A stretch of DNA of 64,000 nucleotides, taken from NCBI RefSeq assembly GCF_000422465.1, contig NZ_AULV01000019.1, forward strand, positions 1-64,000. The letters run 5' to 3'. Shown here in pieces: positions 8,690 to 17,570 of the stretch (its first letter is position 1; each line of letters starts with the position of its first letter). Source of the DNA: Paenibacillus harenae DSM 16969. Lineage in GTDB: Bacteria; Bacillota; Bacilli; Paenibacillales; Paenibacillaceae. A program made the translations under genes and the position numbers. Under the pieces are notes generated by a model. It made no database searches and was not told where the DNA came from. It saw only the letters and a list, made by a program, of their open reading frames with translations.

Positions 8690-9577
8690 CTATAGGAAGC
8701 CGTGTTCCTTGGCGTAGTTCCCCCAATGCGGCCGCCGTCCGTCGATATCGGCTATGCCGAATTCGTCCGACAGCTGCCAGCTGGAAAATACGCGGCCGGA
8801 CCGTTCAAGCAAATTTCCGCTCGCGGCGAGCGCCGCGATTCCGCGTCCGACGAAGCGAGGCGTCTCCGTTTGCCCGAAATGCTCGGCATGCGGCTTGCCG
8901 CTGCGAACGGCATCCTGCCAGTTCGCTTCGGTAACGCCGTAATGCTCCAGCATCTCCTCCGAGCGGAGAAAGCCGGGCGTGACGGCAACGGCGGAGACGC
9001 CGTGAGGGTGAAGATCGGCCGACATCGCCGCGGCGAGGTGGATGGGCGAGATTTTGGCCAAACTGTAAAATAAGCTGCCCCGGTATCGGTAATCGATCCC
9101 GTCCGTCACCTCGATGATAAGCCCCGACTTCCGCTCTACCAATAGCGGCGCGCCATAATGACTTGTAATCAGATGCGCCTTCACGGCGCGTTCCTGCATC
9201 AATAAGCCTTTCTGCAGCGAATGCTCCCAGAATGGCTTATCCCATTCCGTCAGCTGCTCCCCGCCCCATATATTGTTGACCAGAATATCCAGCTGTCCGG
9301 CTTGCTCCGCCTTCACTTGCCCGAATAAGTCTTCTACGTCCCCCGGGACCGTGTGGTCAATTCTCACCGGGATTCCTTTACCCCCGAGAGAGGTCACAAG
9401 CTCAGCCGTCTCCTCGATCGTTTCCGTCCGGTTCAGGTCCGAGGCTCGCCCGCGGACGCTTCTTCCCGTACAGTAAACCGTTGCTCCCGCTTCGCCCAGG
9501 CTTGCGGCGATTCCCCGGCCCGCTCCGCGCGTCGCTCCTGCGACAACCGCTATTTTTCCTTCAAGTGGTTTCATCAT
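8690..9577 (-). CDS. SDR family oxidoreductase
   Basis: This 295-residue SDR has the cofactor loop AGATRGAGRGIA (residues about 13-24) and RTETIEETAELV typical of the long SDR subgroup annotated near YkvO or YohF. The usual YxxxK appears as FYSLAKIS. An upstream in-frame extension to 9961 is open but lacks any ribosome site and runs through the palindromic operator and the next gene. The ATG at 9577 has AGGAGCG directly upstream (9581-9587), so I use it. It is transcribed divergently from a WYL regulator that probably controls it. Its stop faces the end of the SDR at 7813 eight bases away. Confidence 0.85.
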   Translation of the reverse strand: MMKPLEGKIAVVAGATRGAGRGIAASLGEAGATVYCTGRSVRGRASDLNRTETIEETAELVTSLGGKGIPVRIDHTVPGDVEDLFGQVKAEQAGQLDILVNNIWGGEQLTEWDKPFWEHSLQKGLLMQERAVKAHLITSHYGAPLLVERKSGLIIEVTDGIDYRYRGSLFYSLAKISPIHLAAAMSADLHPHGVSAVAVTPGFLRSEEMLEHYGVTEANWQDAVRSGKPHAEHFGQTETPRFVGRGIAALAASGNLLERSGRVFSSWQLSDEFGIADIDGRRPHWGNYAKEHGFL

Positions 9578-9627
9578 GATCGCTCCTATCTCTTGAATAT
9601 GATTGCTCTTCGTCAGTGTAGCAAAGC

Positions 9628-9652
9628 ATATACGACAGCTACTGTCATATAT
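9628..9652. promoter_or_regulatory. 25-bp palindromic operator in a divergent promoter region
   Basis: An inverted repeat centred on base 9640 has inner arms GACAG and CTGTC around CTA, one mismatched position, then outer arms ATATA and TATAT. It sits in the 134-bp gap between the minus-strand SDR and the WYL regulator. This is the layout of an autoregulated YafY/DeoR-type regulator and its target. Confidence 0.7.
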
Positions 9653-9711
9653 AAATGCTACAATAGAAAATAATCGATTCGTTTTGGAGACAAGGGAAGG
9701 GCGGTGAGCCA

Positions 9712-10668
9712 TTGCGGGCAGGCAGATTGATTTCGATTCTATTACTGCTGCAAAATTACGGGAAGCTGACCTCGAAGGAACTCGCGGAGCAGCTGGAGGT
9801 GTCCGAGCGGACGATCCTCCGCGATATGGAGTCGTTAAGCGGGGCCGGCGTGCCGGTGTATGCGGAACGGGGGCAGAATGGAGGTTGGTTGCTGACGGAG
9901 GGCTATCGCACGAATTTGACCGGGATGCGCGCCGAAGAGCTCGTGTCCGTATTGGTGGCAAGCCATGTGGAATTGCTTGGCGATCTCGGAATCGCGGACC
10001 ATTTTGACACCGCCGTCCAAAAGCTGCTGGCCGCTTCTCCCGCTGAGGCGAGCAGAGGAGCGGCTCTTGTCAGGCAAAAAATCCATATCGACGGCGCGGG
10101 CTGGCATCAGTCGAATGAAGAGGCGCCGTTCTTGCCCGTCGTGCAGGAGGCGGTCTGGGAGGAGCGGAAGCTGCGAATCGCTTATCAGAGGAATGAGCGC
10201 GCCGCCGAACGGATCGTTCATCCGCTTGGCCTGGTGGCCAAACGTCATGTCTGGTACCTGATCGCGGAGACGGAAGGAGGGATGCGGACGTTTCGTATTT
10301 CCCGCCTTTCCGGAGCGGAACTGATGAGGGAATCGTTCGAGCGGCCGCCCGGCTTCGACTTAGCCGCCTATTGGGAGCAATCCGTGGGAGAGTTCAAGCA
10401 GCGGCTGCCCCGGTACCCGGCCAAGGTGAAGGTGCTCGAATCGCTGCTTGGGCGGCTCGCGAAGGAGCGTTATGTCCGGATAGGAGAATGCGGGCCGGCG
10501 AATGACGGCTGGATCGCCTGTATGGCGGAATTTCAGACGCTGGAGTCCGCTTGTGAAATCGTACTGAGCCATGGTCCGCGCATTCAGGTGCTTGAGCCGG
10601 AGGAGATGCGCGCACGAGTGCGGGCAGAAGCGGCGGCTGCCGCCGGGCTGTATGGGGAAGGTCCGTAA
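9712..10668 (+). CDS. YafY-type HTH and WYL domain transcriptional regulator
   Basis: This 318-residue protein has an N-terminal HTH_11 winged helix (ISILLLLQNYGKLTSKELAE with LEVSERTILRDMESL, residues about 4-40) and a WYL ligand-sensing domain in the middle (about 140-210, including HVWYLIAE). The start is TTG 9712; the competing GTG at 9704 is out of frame. A GGGAAGGG site lies 11 bases upstream. It is divergent from the SDR at 8690-9577 with a palindrome between, so it most likely regulates that gene and itself. The ligand is unknown. Confidence 0.85.
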   Translation: MRAGRLISILLLLQNYGKLTSKELAEQLEVSERTILRDMESLSGAGVPVYAERGQNGGWLLTEGYRTNLTGMRAEELVSVLVASHVELLGDLGIADHFDTAVQKLLAASPAEASRGAALVRQKIHIDGAGWHQSNEEAPFLPVVQEAVWEERKLRIAYQRNERAAERIVHPLGLVAKRHVWYLIAETEGGMRTFRISRLSGAELMRESFERPPGFDLAAYWEQSVGEFKQRLPRYPAKVKVLESLLGRLAKERYVRIGECGPANDGWIACMAEFQTLESACEIVLSHGPRIQVLEPEEMRARVRAEAAAAAGLYGEGP

Positions 10669-10697
10669 ATAGGAGCGTCCGCGGCGGTTCCCGTCAT

Positions 10698-10727
10698 TTG
10701 ACTATGAGCTAGCGGATTCGATACAAT
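10698..10727 (+). promoter_or_regulatory. Sigma-A promoter for the aminopeptidase gene
   Basis: A -35 TTGACT (10698-10703) and a -10 TACAAT (10722-10727) are separated by 18 bases, about 60 bases before the start codon. Confidence 0.6.
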
Positions 10728-10786
10728 TTAAGCTATAGCAAGAATTTATCGATAGTGAAAAATGGAATTGAAGGGAGATAAGCGAG

Positions 10787-12022
10787 ATGAGTGATTTTGA
10801 ACAGCTTTTGGATAAATACGCGGAATTAATCGTTCGCGTAGGCGTGAATGTGCAGCAGGGACAGGAGGTCTTCCTGCCGCGGGCACCGGTCGATCAAGCG
10901 CAGCTTGTCAGACTTATCGCAAGCAAGGCTTATGAGGCCGGCGCGAGCAACGTCCATGTGGATTGGTCGGATGACGACTTGTCCCGCTTGAAGTATGAGA
11001 AAGCGGCGGATGACGTATTCACCAGCTTCCCCGAGTGGGAGACGGCAATGCGCAATGCATTCGTGGAGAGGGGAGCGGCATTTATTTCGATCACCTCGTC
11101 CAGCCCGGATTTGCTGAAGGGAATTGATTCGGAGCGGATCTCGAATTTCCAGAAGGCATCGGGCGAGGGGTTAAAGGAATTCCGGCGGGCGATCATGGCC
11201 GACAAAGTCAGCTGGACGGTCGTTGCGGCTGCAGGCAAGGATTGGGCGGCTAAGGTATTCCCTGATGCTCACGAAGAGAAGGCGGTCGAGCAGCTTTGGA
11301 AGGCGATCTTCGATGCCGTCAGACTTCATAACGCAGATCCGGTTAAAGCTTGGAAAGAGCATAATGCCACTTTACATATGAAGAGCGAGAAGCTGAACGA
11401 GAACCGGTTCCGGAAGCTGCATTACACGGCGCCGGGCACTGATCTTACGATTGAACTGCATGAGAAGCATATTTGGGTTGCGGCAGGCAGCACGAACATG
11501 AATAACATTCCGTTCATGGCCAACATGCCGACGGAGGAAGTGTTTACGGTTCCGCTGAAGACCGGCACGAACGGTTACGTATCCAGCACGAAGCCGCTCA
11601 GCTACGGCGGCAACATCATTGACCGCTTCAAGCTGACGTTTGAGAGCGGGCGGATCGTGAAGGCGGAGGCAGAGGAAGGCCAAGAGATATTGCAGAAGCT
11701 GGTCGATACCGACGAGGGCGCGCGTTTCCTGGGAGAGGTTGCGCTCGTGCCGCATGAGTCTCCGATTTCCCAGTCGAACATTTTGTTCTACAACACCTTG
11801 TTCGACGAGAATGCGTCGAATCATCTGGCGATCGGAAGCGGCTACGCCTTCAATATCGAAGGCGGCAAGACAATGTCGCCGGAGGAGCTCGAGGCGAATG
11901 GCGTCAACGCGAGCATCACGCATAACGATTTCATGATCGGTTCCGCGGAGATGGATATCGACGGCATTAAGAGCGACGGTACGGTCGTTCCGATCTTCCG
12001 CAAAGGGAACTGGGCGATTTAA
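10787..12022 (+). CDS. ampS: M29 family aminopeptidase (AmpS/PepS)
   Basis: This 411-residue protein matches the M29 (thermophilic) aminopeptidases over its whole length. The family uses two metal ions to remove N-terminal residues from peptides in the cytoplasm. Recognisable segments include VNVQQGQEVFLPRAP near the N-terminus, ANMPTEEVFTVP with a metal-site glutamate (about residue 250), and the C-terminal HLAIGSGYAFN with THNDFMIGSAEMDIDG. AAGGGAGAT lies upstream of the ATG. It is monocistronic, with a promoter and terminators around it. Confidence 0.92.
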   Translation: MSDFEQLLDKYAELIVRVGVNVQQGQEVFLPRAPVDQAQLVRLIASKAYEAGASNVHVDWSDDDLSRLKYEKAADDVFTSFPEWETAMRNAFVERGAAFISITSSSPDLLKGIDSERISNFQKASGEGLKEFRRAIMADKVSWTVVAAAGKDWAAKVFPDAHEEKAVEQLWKAIFDAVRLHNADPVKAWKEHNATLHMKSEKLNENRFRKLHYTAPGTDLTIELHEKHIWVAAGSTNMNNIPFMANMPTEEVFTVPLKTGTNGYVSSTKPLSYGGNIIDRFKLTFESGRIVKAEAEEGQEILQKLVDTDEGARFLGEVALVPHESPISQSNILFYNTLFDENASNHLAIGSGYAFNIEGGKTMSPEELEANGVNASITHNDFMIGSAEMDIDGIKSDGTVVPIFRKGNWAI

Positions 12023-12085
12023 TTATATAGATGCTCCATCGCCTACAATGAACGATGACCCATAAGAAGGACACTTGAGATAAAG

Positions 12086-12112
12086 TGACCCTCTTGCGGG
12101 TCATTTTATTTA
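12086..12112 (+). terminator. Terminator after the aminopeptidase gene
   Basis: The stem TGACCC with GGGTCA has a six-base loop and is followed by a T-rich tail (TTTTATTTA). Confidence 0.8.
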
Positions 12113-12188
12113 GAGTAATCCATCCTTGCTATACCGACGAGCTTGGAATGACCCGGAAAACTGAGGTACAAAAAGCTTGCTAAAACAT

Positions 12189-12228
12189 AAGCCGTCCCGG
12201 CAGATGCCCGGGTGGCTTGCTTTCTTTT
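12189..12228 (+). terminator. Second hairpin, probable terminator
   Basis: AAGCC and CCCGG pair with CCGGG and GGCTT around a small loop, followed by GCTTTCTTTT. It may back up the terminator at 12086 or isolate the des promoter. Confidence 0.6.
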
Positions 12229-12267
12229 ACAGTCATTTACACATATTGGGCAAATTCGCTGTGAAAC

Positions 12268-12319
12268 ATGACAAACGTCATACCTTCGTATTGACGTTTA
12301 TGACTACATGGACATGACG
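12268..12319 (+). promoter_or_regulatory. Probable DesR operator region upstream of des
   Basis: A perfect inverted repeat ATGAC-AAAC-GTCAT (12268-12281) is followed by two more ATGAC-type half sites (around 12292-12304 and 12314-12318). In Bacillus subtilis, phosphorylated DesR activates des by binding tandem sites just upstream of the promoter. A -10-like TATTAT lies at 12321. Assignment to DesR rests on the position and on the desKR genes next door. Confidence 0.55.
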
Positions 12320-12396
12320 CTATTATTTACAATTAAACTAGATTAGCGCGTTTAACGCCCGGAGTTTACTCCAAGCGTCGAACTGAGGAGGAAAAA

Positions 12397-13455
12397 ATGA
12401 TGACAGAGCCGAAGCATGCTCAATTGAAGAAAACAGTCGCGCCTTTTGAGAAATCAGATTTAAAGTCGAGCATCAGACAGTTGATTAACACTTTAGCGCC
12501 ACTTGTCCTGCTCTGGTGTGCCGCGTATTACAGCCTTTCCGTTTCGTACTGGCTTACCTTGGCTATAGGGATCGTTACTTCGGGGTTTGTTATTCGGACC
12601 TTCATTATTTTCCATGACTGTTGCCATGGGTCATTCTTCAACAACAAGAAAGCGAATGATATCGTAGGGACCATAACCGGCGTACTTACGCTGGTGCCAT
12701 ACCAGCAATGGAAAAATTCCCATGCCATTCATCATGCGACGAGCAGCAATCTCGACAAGCGCGGCGTAGGCGATCTGTGGATTTTGACCGTAGAGGAATA
12801 CGCGGCAGCTTCCTTCTTTCGCCGTATGGCTTATCGTATGTACCGTCATCCCCTCGTCATGTTCGGACTAGGTCCGATCGGCGTGTTTATGATTCAATAC
12901 CGGTTTAACCGGAAAGGCGCAAGACGCAAAGAAAAAAGGAACACTCATTTGACGAACTTCTTGATCGTTGCGCTTTATGCGCTTCTATGCTGGGCAATCG
13001 GCTGGCAAGCTTTCATTATGGTCCAAGGCCCGATCTTCTTTGTATCCGGCTTGCTGGGCATTTGGCTGTTCTACGTGCAGCATCAATTCGAGGATTCCTA
13101 CTTTGAGAACGAAGACGAGTGGAGCTACGTGAAAGCGGCGGTAGACGGAAGCTCGTATTATAAATTGCCCAAGGTATTGCAATGGATTACAGGCAACATC
13201 GGGTTTCACCATGTTCATCATTTAAGCCCGAAGGTGCCGAACTATTTCCTGGAGCAGGCGCATAATGCAACGCCGCCGCTTCACAAGGCGACTACGATTA
13301 ACATCAAGGAAAGCTTGGAGTCTCTGCAGTTCCGGCTCTGGGATGAGCAGAACAAAAAGTTTGTCAGCTTTAGGGGCATCAAGCAGCGTCTGCGCAAGAT
13401 CGAGAAGCCGCCGGAAAAGCTGAAGGCTGCGCGTCCGAGTCTGCAGGGGGAATGA
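12397..13455 (+). CDS. des: Membrane fatty acid desaturase (Des type)
   Basis: This 352-residue membrane desaturase introduces a double bond into existing phospholipid acyl chains when temperature drops. The three histidine boxes that bind the di-iron centre are present: HDCCHG (about residue 73), HAIHH (about 110) and HHVHH (about 272). Hydrophobic segments flank the boxes as expected. GAGGA precedes the ATG at 12397. The desK and desR genes follow on the same strand, as in B. subtilis. Confidence 0.93.
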   Translation: MMTEPKHAQLKKTVAPFEKSDLKSSIRQLINTLAPLVLLWCAAYYSLSVSYWLTLAIGIVTSGFVIRTFIIFHDCCHGSFFNNKKANDIVGTITGVLTLVPYQQWKNSHAIHHATSSNLDKRGVGDLWILTVEEYAAASFFRRMAYRMYRHPLVMFGLGPIGVFMIQYRFNRKGARRKEKRNTHLTNFLIVALYALLCWAIGWQAFIMVQGPIFFVSGLLGIWLFYVQHQFEDSYFENEDEWSYVKAAVDGSSYYKLPKVLQWITGNIGFHHVHHLSPKVPNYFLEQAHNATPPLHKATTINIKESLESLQFRLWDEQNKKFVSFRGIKQRLRKIEKPPEKLKAARPSLQGE

Positions 13456-13532
13456 TTGCTCGAATAGACGGGAAATATGTTAAAATAAGCTGTAGAATCA
13501 GTTCGTCTGAATGAAGCTGAACGAAAAAAAGG

Positions 13533-14660
13533 GTGGGCGTCATGAATAAGTGGTATCAGATTTTTCACAAAAACACAGGTCTGATCCCTTACGTTTGGAT
13601 CGTCTTCTGCATCCTGCCCTTTTACTTCATCTTCCAGTCGTCATTGCCCTATGAGGTCGTTTCCGGCATCATTATGATTTTGTTGTTCTTTTTCTGCTAT
13701 CGGCAAGCGTTTGTAACCAAGGGCTGGCTTGTTTATTTTTGGACCAGCGTGCAAATTCTGATCTCGATTGCGATGACACTGCTGTTCAGCTACGTCTATT
13801 TCTCGATCTTTCTCGCTTTCTTTATTGGGAACATACAGAATCGGGCCGGCTTCTTCACGCTTTACTCGATTCATATTATAACTACTTTCGTGACCGTCAA
13901 TTACGGCTTCGCGACGCAGAACAAGCTGTTCTTCACACAATTCCCGTTCATCCTCATCAGCTTGATCGTTGTTATACTGCTGCCGTTTAATACGTTTAAC
14001 CGGATTAAGCAGGGGCAGCTCGAAGGCCAACTGGAGAATGCGAATAAGCGAATCTCCGAGCTGGTCAAGCAGGAGGAGCGGCAGCGCATTGCCCGCGACC
14101 TGCACGATACGTTGGGACAAAAGCTGTCATTAATTGGTTTAAAGAGCGATCTGGCGGGAAGATTAATGAATACGAATCCCGCAAAGGCGCAGGCCGAGAT
14201 GAACGACGTTCGTCAGACGGCAAGAACGGCATTGAAGGAAGTAAGGGAAATGGTTACTCAAATGCGCGGCACGAGGCTGGAGGATGAGCTGTTCCGCGTG
14301 AGACAGATTTTAAAAGCGGCTCAAATCGATTTTGAGTTCGAAGGCGAAGCCAGCCTGACGGGTATCTCTCTCATTGCGGAAAACGTGCTCAGCATGTGCT
14401 TGAAGGAAGCGGTCACGAATGTCGTGAAGCATAGCGGGGCTTCCTTGTGCTCCGTTACCATCGAATCTTCCCGCACTGAACTGATATTACGGGTCCAGGA
14501 CAACGGGGTAGGGTTATCTGAGCAAGGGAAAAACAACAGGGGACACGGGCTTCAAGGGATGAAGGAACGCTTGGAATTCGTGAACGGAAGCCTCGAGATT
14601 GTCTCGAATAACGGTGCTTTGCTTATCATTAGAGTGCCGAGCGTACTAAGGCAGGTTTAA
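13533..14660 (+). CDS. desK: DesK-type membrane thermosensor histidine kinase
   Basis: This 375-residue kinase has four to five hydrophobic segments in the first 155 residues, a coiled linker, then a HisKA_3 domain (RQRIARDLHDTLGQKLSLI, with the phosphorylated histidine at residue 191; B. subtilis DesK uses His188). A HATPase domain follows with DNGVGL and GHGLQGM. It senses membrane order and controls DesR phosphorylation. Its stop overlaps the first in-frame ATG of the desR reading frame (TAATG), so the two genes are tightly coupled. Confidence 0.93.
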   Translation: MGVMNKWYQIFHKNTGLIPYVWIVFCILPFYFIFQSSLPYEVVSGIIMILLFFFCYRQAFVTKGWLVYFWTSVQILISIAMTLLFSYVYFSIFLAFFIGNIQNRAGFFTLYSIHIITTFVTVNYGFATQNKLFFTQFPFILISLIVVILLPFNTFNRIKQGQLEGQLENANKRISELVKQEERQRIARDLHDTLGQKLSLIGLKSDLAGRLMNTNPAKAQAEMNDVRQTARTALKEVREMVTQMRGTRLEDELFRVRQILKAAQIDFEFEGEASLTGISLIAENVLSMCLKEAVTNVVKHSGASLCSVTIESSRTELILRVQDNGVGLSEQGKNNRGHGLQGMKERLEFVNGSLEIVSNNGALLIIRVPSVLRQV

Positions 14661-14686
14661 TGAGAAGCGTAGAAGGGACTGAGGAT

Positions 14687-15286
14687 ATGATTCGCATTGT
14701 CATAGCCGAGGATCAGCGCATGCTGCTTGGAGCGCTCGCTTCGCTGCTTGATCTGGAGGAGGACATGAAAGTCGTCGGCCGGGCGAGCAACGGGGAGGAA
14801 GCGATCGCGCTCGTTCATCAGCATAAGCCGGATATATGCATTATGGATATCGAGATGCCGGCGAAGACCGGATTGGACGCGGCGGAGGAGCTTAAGGGGC
14901 TCGGCACGAAAGTCATCATATTGACGACTTTTGCCCGCTCCGGCTATTTCGAGCGCGCGCTCAAGGCGGGGGTATGCGGATATCTGCTAAAGGACAGCCC
15001 AAGCGAGGAGCTTGCGAATTCCATCCGAAGCGTGATGGCCGGACGGCGGATCTTTGCGTCTGAGCTTGTGGATGACGCTTACGGACAGGAGAATCCGCTG
15101 ACGGAGCGCGAGAAAGAAGTATTGGAGCTTGTCGCGGACGGCAAGAATACGAAGGAAATCGCGAATGAGCTGTTCATAACGACAGGAACCGTCCGTAATT
15201 ACATTTCGGTTATTCTCGATAAGCTGGATGTCAGCAACCGGATTGAAGCGATCACCCGATTTAAAGAAAAGGGCTGGTTCAAATAA
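14687..15286 (+). CDS. desR: DesR response regulator, NarL/FixJ family
   Basis: Read from ATG 14687 the protein is 199 residues, the length of B. subtilis DesR, and begins MIRIVIAEDQRMLLGALAS. The frame is open from ATG 14660, but that adds nine residues absent from homologues; GAAGGGA at 14672-14678 supports the later start. The receiver has its phospho-acceptor at Asp54 (CIMDIEMP). The C-terminal LuxR-type HTH includes ANELFITTGTVRNYISVILDK-like residues around 150-175. It activates des when phosphorylated by DesK. Confidence 0.93.
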   Translation: MIRIVIAEDQRMLLGALASLLDLEEDMKVVGRASNGEEAIALVHQHKPDICIMDIEMPAKTGLDAAEELKGLGTKVIILTTFARSGYFERALKAGVCGYLLKDSPSEELANSIRSVMAGRRIFASELVDDAYGQENPLTEREKEVLELVADGKNTKEIANELFITTGTVRNYISVILDKLDVSNRIEAITRFKEKGWFK

Positions 15287-15360
15287 TGGCGCAGCCGGTT
15301 GACGTTTGAAGCCGTGCTTGTCAAGCGGAAGAGGCGGGAGCGCGGACTTATGCGAAAAAA

Positions 15361-15410
15361 AGGACATCTGGACCAATCCGTAGGATTAGGGCAGATGTCC
15401 TTTTCTTTTA
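15361..15410. terminator. Terminator between desR and the convergent TPR gene
   Basis: Arms AGGACATCTG and CAGATGTCCT enclose a 21-base loop. A T run follows on the plus strand and an A run precedes it, so it can act on both converging transcripts. Confidence 0.85.
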
Positions 15411-15484
15411 TTTACGCAGATAGTCGATAATTGCAAGTTTGGTGTGATCGATGCGCGACATACAGGCCGGCAGACGGAAGACGT

Positions 15485-16357
15485 TCACCTTTTTCTACTC
15501 CAACCGAATACCTTTACATGCACAAGCAGCTTCGTTACCCAATGGGTGACCACATAGAGAATAATGAATACGAGAATCAAGGGTTTAAATAAGATCCAAA
15601 GGATCAGCCAGCTGACGAGAATTTGCCAAGGCTTCATCTTCTTCATCAAATTGCCCGGCGTCAGCAAAATACGATAAATGCGGTAGTTCTTCTGCAGCGC
15701 GACAAGAAACTCGTCTCGGATTTGCTTGTTCTCCGGATCCAGCCGAATCGCGTTCTTGAGCATGAGCAAATACTCATCATAATCATTACGCTGTTCAGCG
15801 GCCCAAGCCAGGTGCAAATAGATAATCTCGGACTCCACTTCAAGGCGCAGTGCTTTGGCGGCGAGCAGCCTGGATTCGTTAAAATTCCGCAGCAAGGCTT
15901 CATTATAGCTCAAGGTGGAGAGAAACAACGGGTTCTCCGGCGTTATTTCCAGCGCTTGCAGCATAAAGGCTTTGGCTTCCGGGAATTTCCCCTGTTTGTT
16001 GCACAGATTGGCCTGCAAAAAATAATAATGAGGCTCGTAAGGGTAGATCCGCATCGCTTCGTCAAGGGACTCCTTGGTTGCCTTCCAGTTTTCGGAGTCG
16101 TAATAGGCCGTCGTGCGTACAAACCAGGCCGTTGCGTTCTCCGGGTCGCGCCTCAGCGCTTCCGCCGACCAGTGAAGGGCTTGCTCGTAATGTTCAAGCC
16201 TTAGGTTCACATGGCCAAGAACCGCATAAGCATCCGGGTCTTCCGGCTCCTCCCGAATGAGCTGCATGGCCTCCTCGGCCGCTTCCTTGTATTTCTTCCA
16301 TTCTATCAGTTGATGAATTCTATCATACCGTTGGTTGTTTCGATCGATCTCTATCAT
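15485..16357 (-). CDS. TPR-repeat protein with C-terminal membrane anchor
   Basis: This 290-residue protein contains about five to six tetratricopeptide repeats (residues about 15-215, for example AYAVLGHVNLRLEHYEQAL and YFLQANLCNKQGKFPEAKA). A basic segment and one or two hydrophobic helices follow near the C-terminus (WLILWILFKPLILVFIILYV). It is probably a membrane-attached scaffold with the repeats in the cytoplasm. It starts 32 bases after the AAA+ gene on the same strand, so the two are likely an operon and may work together. Confidence 0.75.
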   Translation of the reverse strand: MIEIDRNNQRYDRIHQLIEWKKYKEAAEEAMQLIREEPEDPDAYAVLGHVNLRLEHYEQALHWSAEALRRDPENATAWFVRTTAYYDSENWKATKESLDEAMRIYPYEPHYYFLQANLCNKQGKFPEAKAFMLQALEITPENPLFLSTLSYNEALLRNFNESRLLAAKALRLEVESEIIYLHLAWAAEQRNDYDEYLLMLKNAIRLDPENKQIRDEFLVALQKNYRIYRILLTPGNLMKKMKPWQILVSWLILWILFKPLILVFIILYVVTHWVTKLLVHVKVFGWSRKR

Positions 16358-16389
16358 ACCGTCAATTCCCTCGCTGCTAACCGGCTACT

Positions 16390-17355
16390 CTACTTTATGC
16401 CGTTAGTTTTCATATAATCTAGCACAATTTGATAATCCTGATTGACATCGCTGAAGGTAGCGTAGTTTTTGGCCGTGGCGAACCAGTCCAGCGTCGTCGC
16501 TTTCCGGAATTTCGCGGCCTTCCTCAGGTCATCCTGCTGGATCGGCTGAATATCGCCTGTCTCAAGCGTCCGCTCCAGCGCGTTCTCTACGGCGTCCTTC
16601 ACGATTTGCTCCAGATCGGCGCCGGAGAAGTTCTTCGTCTCCCGAGCGATCCGGTTCAGATCCAGCGTGGAGAGAGGCTTGCCCGCCAGCTTCAGCTGGA
16701 GGATCGCGGCACGCTCCGCTTCCTCCGGAGGCGGTACGAAGACCATATGGTTGAACCTGCCCGGTCTTCGCAGCGCCGAATCCAAATACCAAGGCGTATT
16801 CGTCGCGCCGATAACGAAAACCTGGTCGTTGAACGCCCGTAGCCCGTCAAGCTCCATCAGCAGCTGATTCACCAGGATACGGTCGTGATGCTGGCGCATT
16901 TGATTTCGGCTGCCGCCCATGGCGTCCAGCTCATCGATAAAGATCACGCAGGGCTTGTTCTCGCGGGCTTTCTCGAAAATATCATGCAAATTGTTTTCGC
17001 TTTGCCCTACATACATGCCTAATATCGCCTGCAGCTCGATATGCATGAAGTTCGCGTCAATCTCGCCTGCCACGGCACGGGCCAAGAAGGTTTTGCCGCA
17101 TCCCGGCGGGCCGTAGAGCAGCAGGCTTCCGCCCGCCTCCTTGCCGTAAGCGGCGAACAGCTCAGGCTGTTTCAGCGGCAAAATAAAATTCATGCGGATT
17201 TTCTTCTTCACGTCTTCAAGTCCGCCTACGTCGGCGAATTTCTCATCGGGTTTCTCTGATTCTACCAGATCCTTGCCGTCCTTATCGAAACGAAGCAGCT
17301 TAAGCTTGTTGCGGCGGCGTTCGGCAAGGTCGTCACGGTCATTGTAATCGGACAT
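16390..17355 (-). CDS. AAA+ ATPase (CDC48/FtsH-like AAA domain)
   Basis: This protein of about 321 residues is one AAA+ module with little else. It has the pre-Walker DVGGLEDVKKKI, Walker A GPPGCGKT, Walker B VIFIDELDAMGG, a sensor-1 asparagine in VIGATN, and arginine-finger-type LRRPGRF. The C-terminal lid contains TKNFSGADLEQIVKDAVENA. Upstream in-frame ATGs at 17364 and 17361 sit directly on the ribosome site, so ATG 17355 is preferred. There is no protease or membrane domain, so it probably remodels or unfolds a partner delivered by another protein. The TPR gene directly downstream is a candidate. Confidence 0.85.
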   Translation of the reverse strand: MSDYNDRDDLAERRRNKLKLLRFDKDGKDLVESEKPDEKFADVGGLEDVKKKIRMNFILPLKQPELFAAYGKEAGGSLLLYGPPGCGKTFLARAVAGEIDANFMHIELQAILGMYVGQSENNLHDIFEKARENKPCVIFIDELDAMGGSRNQMRQHHDRILVNQLLMELDGLRAFNDQVFVIGATNTPWYLDSALRRPGRFNHMVFVPPPEEAERAAILQLKLAGKPLSTLDLNRIARETKNFSGADLEQIVKDAVENALERTLETGDIQPIQQDDLRKAAKFRKATTLDWFATAKNYATFSDVNQDYQIVLDYMKTNGIK

Positions 17356-17570
17356 CGTCATCATCCTTTTGCCAAATGAGTTTTGCATTCATTATACCAA
17401 AATTCAGTACGCGGGGGAGGCATTCGCAGGAAATCCTCATACGATGCAATGCGAAACGAACTAACCATATTCACCCAATCAATAATTCATGCAGCTTTAA
17501 CGATTTAACGTTATCATATATAGTCATATAGAAGTAACCAACATTTTTACGCGCAGGGAGCTTACGAACC

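Noticed and set aside
9578-9961. N-terminal extension of the minus-strand SDR reading frame
   Set aside because: It has no ribosome site, runs through the palindromic operator and the divergent WYL gene, and the normal SDR start at 9577 has AGGAGCG upstream.
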